Counted from the first letter of the stretch, positions 25,724-35,467 are shown. The stretch is DNA of 64,000 nucleotides from Colwellia piezophila ATCC BAA-637 (GCF_000378625.1 NZ_KB905160.1:743848-807847); one strand, 5' to 3'. The notes: a model not told the origin generated them from the sequence alone. Translations and numbers: made by a program.

Positions 25724-27010
25724 ATGGAAAAAGCTGCATTACTAATACTTGATGATGAAAAGGAAGTTCTTAACGCGCTAAACCGAGTGTTGCGTAAACA
25801 TTTTCAATTGTATTTGTTTTCAGATGCCAATGAAGCCATTGGTTTTTACCAAGATAATCCTAATATTCCGCTGATACTTACCGATATGAGAATGCCGATA
25901 ATGGACGGTGCTACCTTCTTAGGAAAAATCATTGACATAAACCCTCAGTGTAAACGTTTTTTGTTAACGGGCCATGCAGATATAAACTTAACGGTCACAG
26001 CCGTTAACGAAGGGCGAATTTCTCACTACTTTTCAAAACCATGGGATAATGAGGAATTAATTTGTGAGCTAAAAAGTGCCTATGAACTCTATCTTAATGA
26101 AAGAAAAACGAAACAACTATTAAAAATTAATTTGGCAAAAAATGCAGAACTGTCGCTTATTAATAGCTCACTTGAACTAGCAACGAATAAAAGTCAAAAA
26201 AAACTACAGCTTGTTTCAGCGCGAGAAGCTAATAGCTTTGTCAGACTTAAAAAGACCTTTTCAACCTTTATTGATATTTATGCGGAAACCATTTGTTTGC
26301 ATACTCAGGATATTACTCGTCATAATTTTCGTGTTGCCGCCCATGCTCGGTTAATCGCAGAAAGTCAATCTTGCGATAAACTCACCACTTTTCAAATTTA
26401 TATTGCCGGTTTATTGTATGAAACGGGCAAGTTAGCAATTGAGCAAAACTTATTGAAAAAGCCTATTGATGTCATGTCTCAGCATGAAAAAAATCTATAC
26501 AGTGGCTTTTATCAAAAAAGTTTTGAGCTACTCAAGAAGGTTGATGAACTGTCATTTGTTGCCGAAATTATCAAACATATTCCTGAAAACTATAATGGCA
26601 GTACTGCACCTGAACATTTAACTGCTGATGAAATTCCTTTAGGATCACGTATTATTGCCATCGTTTCAATGTATGATAATTTAGTAAATGGCCGACAATC
26701 ACAAATTAAAACGTCTACCGTGTTAGCGAAACACCGTATTAAAGAATTAGCTAAGACCATGTTTGATCCAAGACTGCTTGATTGTTATTTAACCATACTA
26801 GATGAACATCCAAATTCAAGTGAAGGGCAAGTAGATTACTTATTAAATAGTGAAGACTTACGAGTAGGCATGGTGTTAACCAGAGATATTGTTAATACCG
26901 ATAAAAACCCTATGTTGACCAAAGGAACGCTAATAGATCAGCATCATATTGATAAACTGCTTGAAATCGAAAAAGGTCAAGGGGAGTCTTTTCTTATTTA
27001 TGCGCGTTAG
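25724..27010 (+). CDS. response regulator with degenerate HD-GYP domain
   Basis: A 428-residue protein with an N-terminal receiver (LILDDEKEVLNALN; phospho-acceptor D54 in ILTDMRMPIMDG; lysine in FSKPWDN). A linker leads to an HD-GYP-like domain (~200-380). The catalytic HDxGK motif reads YETGK and the HHExxDGSGYP block reads HIPENYNGSTAP, so the metal ligands for cyclic-di-GMP hydrolysis are mostly lost. It is probably a sensor or binding protein rather than a phosphodiesterase. A TTG at 25691 is in frame, but the ATG at 25724 follows a strong AGGGAAGAAG ribosome site. Divergent from the sigma54 regulator. Confidence 0.8.
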   Translation: MEKAALLILDDEKEVLNALNRVLRKHFQLYLFSDANEAIGFYQDNPNIPLILTDMRMPIMDGATFLGKIIDINPQCKRFLLTGHADINLTVTAVNEGRISHYFSKPWDNEELICELKSAYELYLNERKTKQLLKINLAKNAELSLINSSLELATNKSQKKLQLVSAREANSFVRLKKTFSTFIDIYAETICLHTQDITRHNFRVAAHARLIAESQSCDKLTTFQIYIAGLLYETGKLAIEQNLLKKPIDVMSQHEKNLYSGFYQKSFELLKKVDELSFVAEIIKHIPENYNGSTAPEHLTADEIPLGSRIIAIVSMYDNLVNGRQSQIKTSTVLAKHRIKELAKTMFDPRLLDCYLTILDEHPNSSEGQVDYLLNSEDLRVGMVLTRDIVNTDKNPMLTKGTLIDQHHIDKLLEIEKGQGESFLIYAR

Positions 27011-27278
27011 TTTTCTTTGATAACCTTCTACCATGTGGCAGCTTTCACTCGCGTTGTTTGAACACTAACTATACGCATAGGCGGATATAAGATAATCACA
27101 ATAATAATGCGGCGTATACATTCAGCAATATACTCTTATCTAACGCTATTCTCCCCCGTAAACACTTGCTATAATGCTGCTATCTTTGTGCGTAAAACGC
27201 ACTTTATATTCAGCTTTATACCATTCGGTTCGAAAAATTAATCCGTTTGTATTAGGTTATTTTCAGAGGTTAATTTTC

Positions 27279-28949
27279 ATGTCGGATGCCGAAAACCGCC
27301 CAACAAATTTTATTCGTAATATCATTGATGCCGACTTGGCTAGCGGTAAGCACAGCAGTGTGCAAACACGCTTTCCACCAGAGCCAAATGGCTTCTTACA
27401 TATTGGTCATGCTAAGGCTATTTGTTTAAGTTTTGGCATTGCCCAAGATTATAACGGCAAATGTAATTTACGTTTTGATGATACTAACCCTGAAAAAGAA
27501 GATATTGATTACGTTCATGCCATTCAGAAAGATGTGCAGTGGTTAGGTTTTGAGTGGGCAGGGCAGGTCCGTTATTCCTCTAATTATTTTGATCAGTTAC
27601 ATGGTTTTGCCGTTGAGCTTATTGAAAAAGGCCTAGCGTATGTTTGTTTCTTAAATGCAGAAGAAACCCGTGAGTATCGTGGTACGTTAAATAAGCCAGG
27701 TAAAAACAGCCCTTATCGTGAGACCACTGTTGAAGAGAACTTAGCCTTATTTGCCAAAATGAAAAATGGCGAATTTGAAGAAGGTATTTGTTCGTTGCGC
27801 GCGAAAATTGATATGACTTCAAGCTTTATGTGTCTACGCGATCCTATTATTTATCGTGTACGTTTTGCTAATCATCACCAAACTGGAGACAAGTGGTGCA
27901 TTTACCCAATGTACGACTTTACTCATTGTTTATCTGATGCATTAGAAGGCATTACGCATTCTCTTTGTACGTTAGAGTTTCAAGATAATCGACGATTATA
28001 TGACTGGGTTATTGAAAATGTTTCCGTACCAAGTACACCCCACCAGTATGAATTCTCTCGCTTAAACCTTGAATACACACTAATGAGTAAACGCTTATTA
28101 AATTCATTAGTTGAAGAAGGACTGGTTGAAAGTTGGGACGATCCACGTATGCCAACGATAGCCGCTTTTCGTCGCCGTGGTTACACACCCGCATCTATAC
28201 GCGAGTTTGCCAAGCGAATTGGTGTTACCAAAATGGAAAATACCATTGAAATTAGTGTTTTAGAAGCATGTATTCGTGAAGACTTAAATGATAACGCGCC
28301 ACGTGCTATGGCTGTTTTAGATCCGATTAAATTAGTGATTGAAAACTACCCTGAAGATAAACACGAAGATCTTGTTGTTAAGAATCACCCGAGTGATGAA
28401 GCGCAAGGTACACGTATTGTGCCATTTTCAAAAACGCTTTATATCGAAGCCGAAGACTTTAGAGAAGAAGCCAACAAGAAATATAAACGTTTGGTTATTG
28501 ATAAAGCAGTACGTTTACGTGGTGCTTATGTTGTTACCGCAACACGTTGCGATAAAGACGAACAAGGTAATGTGACGACGGTTTACTGTAATTACAATGA
28601 AGATACTTTAGGCAAAAATCCAACGGACGGCACTAAACCTAAAGGCGTGATTCATTGGGTTGATGCTGATAAATCACTTGATGCCACAGTCCGTTTATAT
28701 GACCGGTTATTTACCGTGCCTAACCCAGCAGCTGAAGATGACTATCAATCGGTAATCAACCCTGACTCTTTAGTCACTATTACTGGTGTTAAAGTTGAAC
28801 CTTCATTAGCTGATGCTAAAGCGGAGAGTGCTTATCAGTTTGAGCGTCAAGGGTATTTCTGTTTAGATAACGATATTAAAGAGCCAGGTACATTAATTTT
28901 TAATCGCACTGTCGGTCTACGAGATACTTGGGCTAAAATCAGCAAGTAA
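27279..28949 (+). CDS. glnS: glutaminyl-tRNA synthetase
   Basis: A 556-residue class I synthetase that charges tRNA-Gln, matching the ~554 residues of the E. coli enzyme. It has [16 protein letters not shown] (HIGH motif) near the N-terminus, the [11 protein letters not shown] block, [12 protein letters not shown] and the KMSKS-equivalent LMSKRLL in the catalytic core, followed by the two anticodon-binding beta-barrels. The start at 27279 follows a CAGAGG ribosome site; an in-frame upstream ATG at 27174 would add 35 residues unlike the family. The stop codon is touched by a dispersed repeat. Confidence 0.96.
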   Translation: MSDAENRPTNFIRNIIDADLASGKHSSVQTRFPPEPNGFLHIGHAKAICLSFGIAQDYNGKCNLRFDDTNPEKEDIDYVHAIQKDVQWLGFEWAGQVRYSSNYFDQLHGFAVELIEKGLAYVCFLNAEETREYRGTLNKPGKNSPYRETTVEENLALFAKMKNGEFEEGICSLRAKIDMTSSFMCLRDPIIYRVRFANHHQTGDKWCIYPMYDFTHCLSDALEGITHSLCTLEFQDNRRLYDWVIENVSVPSTPHQYEFSRLNLEYTLMSKRLLNSLVEEGLVESWDDPRMPTIAAFRRRGYTPASIREFAKRIGVTKMENTIEISVLEACIREDLNDNAPRAMAVLDPIKLVIENYPEDKHEDLVVKNHPSDEAQGTRIVPFSKTLYIEAEDFREEANKKYKRLVIDKAVRLRGAYVVTATRCDKDEQGNVTTVYCNYNEDTLGKNPTDGTKPKGVIHWVDADKSLDATVRLYDRLFTVPNPAAEDDYQSVINPDSLVTITGVKVEPSLADAKAESAYQFERQGYFCLDNDIKEPGTLIFNRTVGLRDTWAKISK

Positions 28950-29272
28950 TACCAAATACACTAATAAATTGATCAGCTTAGAGTTTTATTAGCGAGCTTA
29001 GAACAAGCAAAATTACTTAAACATAGTTATTCTATATTTCTTTAATTTTGTGCCGTTATCAGTTTGCTAATAAACTCCCAAAGGGCGAGTACCTAATAAA
29101 AGGCAAAGGCTTACATGCGTCGTTATTGATTTCGACAAGGACGCTACATGGATGTAGCTTCTTAGAGAATGCAGGAGCTTATTCTCCTGAATAACCATTC
29201 TCTTCAATCAATGCCTTGCCTCTAAGCCTTTTAATTATCGCTAAGTGGTCAATTAATTAATGTACTTGGTAT
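28949..29272. repeat. MITE-like dispersed repeat, family A, full copy
   Basis: A 324-bp element with imperfect terminal inverted repeats of about 30 bp (ATACCAAATACACTAATAAA at the left; the reverse of TTAATTAATGTACTTGGTAT at the right). The interior contains GTTATTGATTTCGACAAGG and a block ending CTTCAATCAATGCCTTGCC. It has no coding capacity. The left end overlaps the glnS stop codon. Related copies lie at 36413 (full), 13108 (partial) and, for the core, 41234. Confidence 0.75.
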
Positions 29273-29338
29273 AATCTAAAAAAGAAGAGTGACAGTACAA
29301 TAAAATTATTATCAGTCATTATTGTTTATTGCTAAATT

Positions 29339-29383
29339 AAAGCCAGTGGTCAGTTATTTAAACTTACCACTGGCTTTTTTTTT
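29339..29383 (+). terminator. rho-independent terminator
   Basis: AAAGCCAGTGG pairs with CCACTGGCTTT over a 17-base loop, followed by a run of nine T. It ends glnS transcription beyond the repeat, 55 bp before the mltF-like gene. Confidence 0.85.
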
Positions 29384-29437
29384 GTAAAGTCTGTTAATCT
29401 ACAAAGAAAGTAATCGCCATTAATTAGAGCATATTTG

Positions 29438-31588
29438 ATGAATAAACAGTTAGTTGCAATAATATTGTCAAGTTTCCTTATGCTTGTAATCTTAACGGGT
29501 TGTCCAGAGCAACCCTCGGTAGAAAAAACACCTAAAGCAGACCTTAGCCAGAGTAGTGAGCAGACAGCCAATATGGTGGCTGACAAACGCCAAATAGTTA
29601 CAAAAACGGTAGAAAAAAGAACGTCAGGAAGAACATGGTCTGAAATTAAGGCCTCAGGTTATATTAATGCCGTGAAACTTGACTGGCAATTAGAGTCAGC
29701 ATTACCCCGGGCTGGATCAACCAGTGCGTATCACTCAAGTTTACTAAAGAGCTTTGCTGACGAAAGAGGTTTAAAAATCAATTGGCTGAGAGTGCGAAAC
29801 TTGACCGCCATGTTTGTTAAATTATCCGCATTTGAAGTTGATATTATCCCTCGCCATTTAACTATTACTGAGAATCGATTAGAGAAATTTAGTTTCTCAT
29901 ACCCATTGTTACGAGACAGAGAAGTTGTTATTGCCAAATCGGGTAAACATAATTTCAACTCTGAAGATATCAATGAGGTTGTTCTTCCCGTTGGCTCGGC
30001 CTATATAGATAGCGTTACAAAGCAGTTCCCACATTGGGAAATGAACATCATTGATGAAAAAGTGAGTTCTCAAGAAGTCGCAGACAGTATTGCTGATGGT
30101 ACCGCTAAATATGCTGTGCTTGACGGTATTTCTGTTAAAACATTGCAGCAATACCGCGATGATATTCAGAGTGTCTTTACACTGCCTAAAGCAATTAATT
30201 TAGCTTGGGCGGTTAATTTAGGTAATGACAGTTTCTTACATGAATTAAATCAATTTATTTCGGTTCATCATGTGATGCAAACGCTAGAGCCAGAGCGAAC
30301 CATTGATTTTAACAAGCTAAGAAAAGATAAACTGCCTTTACGTGTCATTACTCGAAATAGTCCAGAAACCTATTTTTTATGGCGTGGCGAGTTATTGGGT
30401 TTTGAATATGAATTAATGCGTAAGTTTGCTGATATTCACAAGGTTAAATTGGTTATTGTCGTCGCGGATAGTTATGACGAGATGCTGGAGTTATTAGCAG
30501 AAGGTAAAGGCGATATTATTGCGGCGGGCTTGTCTCGAACAAAAGTTAGAGCCAAACAAATTACTCAAGCAAAGTTAGCGACGAGTCTTCGTTATAATCG
30601 GGTCAAAGAGCAATTAGTGGCTCACCAAGACAGCTTACCTATCCATGAACTCGCCGATCTTAAAGGTCGAACTATTACCCTTCGTAAAAGTAGTAGCTTT
30701 TGGACAACGGGGCAAAGGTTAGCAAAGGATTTTGGCGCGAAGATAATCATTGCCAATGAGGATGTTGCCACTGAAATTTTAATTAGCCAGGTGGCTGATA
30801 AAGAGATAGATTTAACCATTGCTGATAGTAATTTGATTGCTATAGAGAGTAGCTTTCGAACGCAAATAATTACCCCGTTAACCTTTAAAGAAGATGTACC
30901 TTATGCCTATTTAGTTAGACAGAGTAATCCACAGTTGCTCGCTTATTTAAATGAATTTATTAGAAAGTACTACCGTGGCACTTTTTATAATGTCGTTAAA
31001 AATAAGTATTTCTATAATGAAAAGTTACTCGAAAGTCATAAGAAATATCGTTTAGTCTCAGGGTCAACATTATCCCCATATGACGATATAGTGCGCTCTC
31101 ATGTGCAACCTTATAACTTCGATTGGCGTCTTATTGTCTCGCAAATGTATCAAGAAAGTCGATTCAATCCATTGGCGACGAACTCCACGGGTGCTTTTGG
31201 CTTAATGCAGATGCTACCTAAGACAGCGAAGGAACTTGGCGTAGACAATTTGAAAGACCCAGAGCAAGCGATTGCTTCTGGTGTGCAATACTTAGATTGG
31301 ACTCGGGATAGGTTCTCAAAAGACTTACCGATACAAGAACAAATATTTTTCTCTCTCGCGTCATATAATGCCGGTTTTGGTCATGTGAAAGATGCACAAC
31401 GTTTAGCCAGAGAACTAGGGCTTAGAAGTGATATATGGTTTAATAACGTTGAAAAAGCGATGTTATTATTGCAGCGCCGTCATTATTATAAAAAAGCACG
31501 TTATGGTTATGTTCGCGGCAGAGAGCCGGTTAATTATGTGCGCGATATACACCAAAGGTATTTAAGCTATATCCGCATTACCGAATAA
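29438..31588 (+). CDS. MltF-like membrane-bound lytic transglycosylase with two solute-binding domains
   Basis: A 716-residue lipoprotein: signal ending LVILTGC with lipidation at that Cys. Two family-3 solute-binding-like domains follow (about 60-295 and 310-540; TAMFVKLSAFEVDIIPRHL and VVADSYDEMLELLAEGKGD). The end is an SLT goose-lysozyme-type domain with the catalytic glutamate in MYQESRFNPLATNSTGAFGL (E573), GLMQMLPKTA and SLASYNAGFGHV. E. coli MltF (518 residues) has only one solute-binding domain, so the first or second is an extra copy. The ATG at 29438 is preferred to a TTG one codon earlier. It cleaves peptidoglycan in the periplasm. Confidence 0.87.
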   Translation: MNKQLVAIILSSFLMLVILTGCPEQPSVEKTPKADLSQSSEQTANMVADKRQIVTKTVEKRTSGRTWSEIKASGYINAVKLDWQLESALPRAGSTSAYHSSLLKSFADERGLKINWLRVRNLTAMFVKLSAFEVDIIPRHLTITENRLEKFSFSYPLLRDREVVIAKSGKHNFNSEDINEVVLPVGSAYIDSVTKQFPHWEMNIIDEKVSSQEVADSIADGTAKYAVLDGISVKTLQQYRDDIQSVFTLPKAINLAWAVNLGNDSFLHELNQFISVHHVMQTLEPERTIDFNKLRKDKLPLRVITRNSPETYFLWRGELLGFEYELMRKFADIHKVKLVIVVADSYDEMLELLAEGKGDIIAAGLSRTKVRAKQITQAKLATSLRYNRVKEQLVAHQDSLPIHELADLKGRTITLRKSSSFWTTGQRLAKDFGAKIIIANEDVATEILISQVADKEIDLTIADSNLIAIESSFRTQIITPLTFKEDVPYAYLVRQSNPQLLAYLNEFIRKYYRGTFYNVVKNKYFYNEKLLESHKKYRLVSGSTLSPYDDIVRSHVQPYNFDWRLIVSQMYQESRFNPLATNSTGAFGLMQMLPKTAKELGVDNLKDPEQAIASGVQYLDWTRDRFSKDLPIQEQIFFSLASYNAGFGHVKDAQRLARELGLRSDIWFNNVEKAMLLLQRRHYYKKARYGYVRGREPVNYVRDIHQRYLSYIRITE

Positions 31589-31689
31589 CGAACGTTCATT
31601 TAAGCCTTACTTTGTCAGTAATGATTACTTAGGCATGGGTTACTTGGGATGAAATATTTAGCAATGGATTACTTAGGTCTTAGTTAACT

Positions 31690-32520
31690 ATGAAATACCG
31701 TTTATCAAGCTTTTTACTCTTAGCACTCGCTACTGTTTGTAGCGTAAATGCCGCAGAAATTGAGCCGGTACATTACGCCTACGCTAATTATTTAGGTAGT
31801 GGTATTTATCGAACCACAGGTCAAAATGCCAGCTTGATCAGCATGCCTTTTTCGTATGAGTTAGGGCATAAAAATAAAACGACTTATGAATTACGTTTAC
31901 CCGTTTCAGTCGGTTTTTTTAATTTTGACTTATCAGACATACCCGACCTTGAATTTCCTGATGAAGTGGGTACAGTCACCTTCACCCCAGGTATAGCCTT
32001 TAATTATCAGTACAATCAAGACTGGCAGATACAAAGTTATGTTGATCTAGGTTATGGCCGAAACCTGACCACAGATAAAGGGGTTACTGTATTCTCTACC
32101 GGGGTTTCAGCGCTTTACCAATTTGATATTAAAAAATATGACTCGATTTGGGCAAGTCGAATATATATTGCCCGCTATGATGGTAATGGCTATGAAGCAA
32201 AAGATTCTTATGCGGCCATACAAATAGGAATAGATACTGGCCTGCCAGTGCAATATCAAATTTTGGGCTATAAATTTCAGCCCCGTGTATTTGCCATGGT
32301 GTTTTGGTACTTTAGCGAATTGGACTTTGTCGTTCCACGGGTAAACAGTTTTGATGAAGAGGACAACGTAACCTTAACGAACAGTTTAGAATTTGGCGTT
32401 ACCCTGAAATTTGAGACAAAGATTGGTTACTCTTGGGCGGGTATTGACAGGTTAGGCCTAAGTTACCGTTACAGTAAAAACTTTAGTGCCGTTCGCCTAT
32501 TGTTTAGCTTTCCTATATAG
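31690..32520 (+). CDS. outer-membrane beta-barrel protein of unknown function
   Basis: A 276-residue protein with a signal peptide (cleavage near VNA, residue 21). The rest is made of alternating-polarity strands rich in Tyr, Phe and Gly, ending RLLFSFPI with a terminal hydrophobic residue typical of BAM substrates. No named family is recognised. Acidic, Asp/Glu-rich turns (IPDLEFPDEVG; FDEEDNVT) fit external or periplasmic loops. It stands alone between the transglycosylase gene and ilvH and is followed by a hairpin terminator. Confidence 0.65.
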   Translation: MKYRLSSFLLLALATVCSVNAAEIEPVHYAYANYLGSGIYRTTGQNASLISMPFSYELGHKNKTTYELRLPVSVGFFNFDLSDIPDLEFPDEVGTVTFTPGIAFNYQYNQDWQIQSYVDLGYGRNLTTDKGVTVFSTGVSALYQFDIKKYDSIWASRIYIARYDGNGYEAKDSYAAIQIGIDTGLPVQYQILGYKFQPRVFAMVFWYFSELDFVVPRVNSFDEEDNVTLTNSLEFGVTLKFETKIGYSWAGIDRLGLSYRYSKNFSAVRLLFSFPI

Positions 32521-32614
32521 CTTGCTCTTTAGCTTTCCAAATTAGCAGACTCTTTCGATATGCAGCTTTTTCTTTTTACATACGGTATTAAGGTAACGGG
32601 TATTTATCAGATAA

Positions 32615-32641
32615 AATAAAGAGGCGTAATGCCTCTTTATT
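32615..32641. terminator. bidirectional hairpin terminator
   Basis: AATAAAGAGGC and GCCTCTTTATT pair over a five-base loop with T-rich flanks, between the convergent barrel-protein and ilvH genes. Confidence 0.85.
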
Positions 32642-32666
32642 TATAGCTGAACTCTCTAACCAGAGC

Positions 32667-33164
32667 CTAAATACGTAAGGCTTTATCACCGCGCGCCATA
32701 CCAACACAACCTGATCGAGCCGACTCGATAATATCAGTCTCATTTTGTAAGGCATTAATAAAGGCATTTAGCTTCTCAGCATCCCCGGTTAACTGCACTG
32801 TGTAAACTTGCTTGCCAATATCAATGATATTACCGCGAAAAATATCGGTAATACGCTTCACTTCTGTGCGTGCCTTATCCGTTATCGCGACAACTTTTAC
32901 CAATAGCAACTCACGTTCAATATGTTCTCTATCGGTTATGTCAGTTATTTTAAGGACATCAATAAGCTTATTCACTTGCTTTACTATCTGCTCCAATACC
33001 CTATCATCGCCACTAGTGGCAATAGTCATCCGAGATAAACTACTGTCATCAGTTGGTGCAACCGTTAAACTTTCAATATTAAAAGCACGTTGAGAGAATA
33101 ACCCGACGATACGTGATAATGAGCCAGGCTCATTCTCCATCAATATGGCTAATATTCTACGCAT
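32667..33164 (-). CDS. ilvH: acetolactate synthase, regulatory small subunit
   Basis: A 165-residue protein with the ACT domain start RRILAILMENEPGSLSRIVG, then FSQRAFNIESLTVAPTDD and the second ACT-like half with EIFRG-type block DIFRGNIIDIG. Length and sequence match IlvH (163 residues in E. coli). It binds valine and controls the IlvI catalytic subunit in branched-chain amino-acid synthesis. Its start codon overlaps the stop codon of the last of three small tandem ORFs (TAATG), a coupling that would normally be made directly with ilvI. Confidence 0.95.
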   Translation of the reverse strand: MRRILAILMENEPGSLSRIVGLFSQRAFNIESLTVAPTDDSSLSRMTIATSGDDRVLEQIVKQVNKLIDVLKITDITDREHIERELLLVKVVAITDKARTEVKRITDIFRGNIIDIGKQVYTVQLTGDAEKLNAFINALQNETDIIESARSGCVGMARGDKALRI

Positions 33165-33286
33165 TATGCTTTAACTCCTTTATTCACTAACTTGTGATTA
33201 ATCAGATGGAGCTTGGTAAATAGTTGGGAAAATGAAGCGTGCTCATTGTCCACCCACATAACAAATATGGCTAATATTCTAGACAT
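33164..33286 (-). CDS. tandem small ORF 3 between ilvI and ilvH (40 codons)
   Basis: One of three head-to-tail units of 122 bp. This copy is identical to unit 1. It begins MSRILAIFV, like the IlvH N-terminus, and ends NKGVKA, like the IlvI C-terminus. GGAGTTAAAGCATA precedes each ATG, giving a ribosome site, and the stop overlaps the next start (TAATG). Looks like an amplified ilvI/ilvH junction that has kept its frame. Whether the peptide is made is unknown. Confidence 0.45.
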   Translation of the reverse strand: MSRILAIFVMWVDNEHASFSQLFTKLHLINHKLVNKGVKA

Positions 33287-33408
33287 TATGCTTTAACTCC
33301 TTTATTCACTAACGTCTGATGAATCGAATGGAGCTTGGTAAATAGTTGGGAAAATGAAGCGTGTTCATTTTCCACCCACATAACAAACATGGCTAATATT
33401 CTACGCAT
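33286..33408 (-). CDS. tandem small ORF 2 between ilvI and ilvH (40 codons)
   Basis: The middle unit, diverged from units 1 and 3. It begins MRRILAMFVMWVENEHASF, closest to IlvH MRRILAI and ENEPGS, and ends LVNKGVKA. Differences from the other units never break the frame. Starts and stops overlap its neighbours by one base as TAATG. Confidence 0.45.
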   Translation of the reverse strand: MRRILAMFVMWVENEHASFSQLFTKLHSIHQTLVNKGVKA

Positions 33409-33530
33409 TATGCTTTAACTCCTTTATTCACTAACTTGTGATTAATCAGATGGAGCTTGGTAAATAGTTGGGAAAATGAAGCGTGCTCATTGTCCACCCA
33501 CATAACAAATATGGCTAATATTCTAGACAT
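33408..33530 (-). CDS. tandem small ORF 1 between ilvI and ilvH (40 codons)
   Basis: The first unit after ilvI; its ATG shares a base with the ilvI stop codon (TAATG). Identical in sequence to unit 3. The peptide has about 40 residues with an IlvH-like start and IlvI-like end around a middle segment (HASFSQLFTKLHLINHK) of no recognised family. Confidence 0.45.
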   Translation of the reverse strand: MSRILAIFVMWVDNEHASFSQLFTKLHLINHKLVNKGVKA

Positions 33531-35257
33531 TATGCTTTAACTCCTTTCTTTAACCACAATTCATCGATTGCACCTGTACGGATTTGCATGGGGTAAACAT
33601 GCTCATTCTCATCAACCATGACATCTACAAAGACTAAACGGTCTTTGATATTGAAAGCTTGGCTAAGCTTTTCATCCAATTCATCTAAGTTGTCTATTTT
33701 AATACCTACATGGCCATAAGCTTCCGCAATTTTAACAAAGTCAGGGAGAGATTCCATATAAGAAGATGAATGACGGCCGCCATAAACCATATCTTGCCAT
33801 TGGCGCACCATACCCAGAGCACGATTATTTAAGGTAACAATTACCACGGATAAATTATATTGTAAGCAGGTGGAAAGCTCCTGGATATTCATTTGAATTG
33901 AGCCATCACCAGTGATGCAAATAACATGTTTGTCAGGAAATGCTAGTTTGACGCCCATAGCCGCGGGTAAACCAAAGCCCATGGTGCCTAAACCACCAGA
34001 ATTTATCCATTGGCGTGGTTTGGCAAAAGGATAGTACTGGGCAGCAAACATTTGGTGTTGGCCGACATCAGAGCAAACATAAGCTTCGCCTTTAGTTATC
34101 TTATACATGGCTTCAATTACGCGTTGTGGCTTTATTTTATCGCCAGGATTTTGCTCATAACTATTGCTTTTTACCGCACGCCATAAGTTGATTTGTTGCC
34201 ACCACTGACTTAATGCCGCTTCATCAGGGATGAAGTTAATCTCGTCTAATTCATCGAGAAGTTGTTGCATCACAATTTCAACTAAACCAACAACAGGGAT
34301 ATGGGCATTAATGGTTTTAGAGATAGAGGTTGGATCAATATCTACATGAATAATGGTTGCATTAGGGCAAAACTTTTCGACATTATTGGTAACTCTGTCA
34401 TCAAAACGCGCACCTAGCGCTAAAATAACATCAGCATTAGCCATGGTTTTATTGGCTTCAAGACTGCCGTGCATACCAAGCATACCAACAAACTGTTTAT
34501 GTGTTCCGGCAATGCCACCAAGTCCCATTAAGGTATTAGTGATAGGCGCTTTTAACCTTTCAACTAAGGTAGTCAGTAATTCGGCGGTATCAGATATAAC
34601 AATGCCACCACCTGAGTAGACCACTAGCCTTTTAGCACTGGCAATAGTTTGCGCCGCTTTTTTGATTTGCTTAGGGTGACCTTTGATATTCGGGTTGTAA
34701 GAACGCATTTTAATATCGGTATTGATAGAGAATGGTCCTTTGTGGTCAGGTGTTAAAATATCTTTAGGTAACTCAATCACCACAGGACCAGGTCTGCCGG
34801 TATTTGCTAGGTAGAAAGCTTTAGCGATAGCATCCGGGATCTCGGCTAACGATCTACAGTTAAAACTATGCTTGACGATAGGGCGTGTACAGCCAACGAT
34901 ATCAGTTTCTTGAAAAGCATCATTACCGATAAGCGAACTCGCCACTTGGCCAGCAAGTACAACCATAGGGATAGAGTCATAATAGGCAGTAGCAATGCCG
35001 GTAACACAGTTAGTCGCGCCTGGACCTGAAGTAGCTAAGACAACACCCACTTCACCTGTCGCTCTGGTATAGCCATCGGCCATATGTGTCGCTGCTTGCT
35101 CATGGCGTACTAGGATATGTTGAATTTCATCTTGCTTAAAAATTGCGTCATAGATGTCTAAAACGGAGCCGCCAGGATAGCCAAAAATGTATTTAACGTT
35201 TAGTGCAGATAAGGATTTTATTACCATTTCTGCACCGGTAAAAAGCTCTGTTGTCAT
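33530..35257 (-). CDS. ilvI: acetolactate synthase, catalytic large subunit
   Basis: A 575-residue thiamine-diphosphate enzyme condensing pyruvate (or pyruvate and 2-oxobutyrate) in the first common step of valine, leucine and isoleucine synthesis. It has [33 protein letters not shown] with the catalytic glutamate, the FAD-region [10 protein letters not shown] and the ThDP motif [15 protein letters not shown]. Length matches E. coli IlvI (574). A leader peptide and attenuator precede it. Its stop codon overlaps the first small tandem ORF rather than ilvH. Confidence 0.95.
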   Translation of the reverse strand: MTTELFTGAEMVIKSLSALNVKYIFGYPGGSVLDIYDAIFKQDEIQHILVRHEQAATHMADGYTRATGEVGVVLATSGPGATNCVTGIATAYYDSIPMVVLAGQVASSLIGNDAFQETDIVGCTRPIVKHSFNCRSLAEIPDAIAKAFYLANTGRPGPVVIELPKDILTPDHKGPFSINTDIKMRSYNPNIKGHPKQIKKAAQTIASAKRLVVYSGGGIVISDTAELLTTLVERLKAPITNTLMGLGGIAGTHKQFVGMLGMHGSLEANKTMANADVILALGARFDDRVTNNVEKFCPNATIIHVDIDPTSISKTINAHIPVVGLVEIVMQQLLDELDEINFIPDEAALSQWWQQINLWRAVKSNSYEQNPGDKIKPQRVIEAMYKITKGEAYVCSDVGQHQMFAAQYYPFAKPRQWINSGGLGTMGFGLPAAMGVKLAFPDKHVICITGDGSIQMNIQELSTCLQYNLSVVIVTLNNRALGMVRQWQDMVYGGRHSSSYMESLPDFVKIAEAYGHVGIKIDNLDELDEKLSQAFNIKDRLVFVDVMVDENEHVYPMQIRTGAIDELWLKKGVKA

Positions 35258-35332
35258 ACCATCACCTTGATTTCTTTTGATCAGTGTTAATGAAAATATA
35301 CTTATATTTTGGTTTACGCACTACCAATAAAA

Positions 35333-35362
35333 AACCCTCGTTCTAATAAGGAGCGAGGGTTT
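35333..35362 (-). terminator. transcription attenuator hairpin of the ilvIH operon
   Basis: On the minus strand ACCCTCG pairs with CGAGGGT over the loop CTCCTTATTAGAA and is followed by a T-run. It lies between the ilvL-type leader ORF and ilvI, 75 bp before the ilvI start, as expected for an attenuator. Confidence 0.8.
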
Positions 35363-35389
35363 CTTGATGTAACAGCTTAATTGATTTTA

Positions 35390-35467
35390 CTAAGCACAAG
35401 GTATCCCTGCTATTGGTGGTAGTACCACGAGGAAGACGACATTGAGGACACTTGTTTTAAAAATCAT
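35390..35467 (-). CDS. ilvL: ilv operon leader peptide
   Basis: A 25-codon ORF whose middle reads SVLNVVFLVVLPPIAGI: 11 of those 17 residues are Val, Leu or Ile, the regulatory codons expected for ribosome-stalling control of branched-chain amino-acid genes. It ends TAG 27 bases before the terminator hairpin. The ribosome site is weak. Not previously listed as an ORF because of its size; recognised by content and position. Confidence 0.8.
   Translation of the reverse strand: MIFKTSVLNVVFLVVLPPIAGIPCA

Larger units (their letters stand above)
33164..33530. repeat. three tandem 122-bp direct repeats between ilvI and ilvH
   Basis: The period is exactly 122 bp (the ATGGCT/CATGGCT landmark recurs at 33145, 33267, 33389 and 33511). 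Units 1 and 3 are identical while unit 2 differs at a number of positions, an A-B-A pattern that suggests gene conversion or a late duplication. Confidence 0.9.

Noticed and set aside
33145..33530. CRISPR array
   Set aside because: The 122-bp units are contiguous without spacers and carry ilv junction sequence; this is a tandem gene-fragment repeat.
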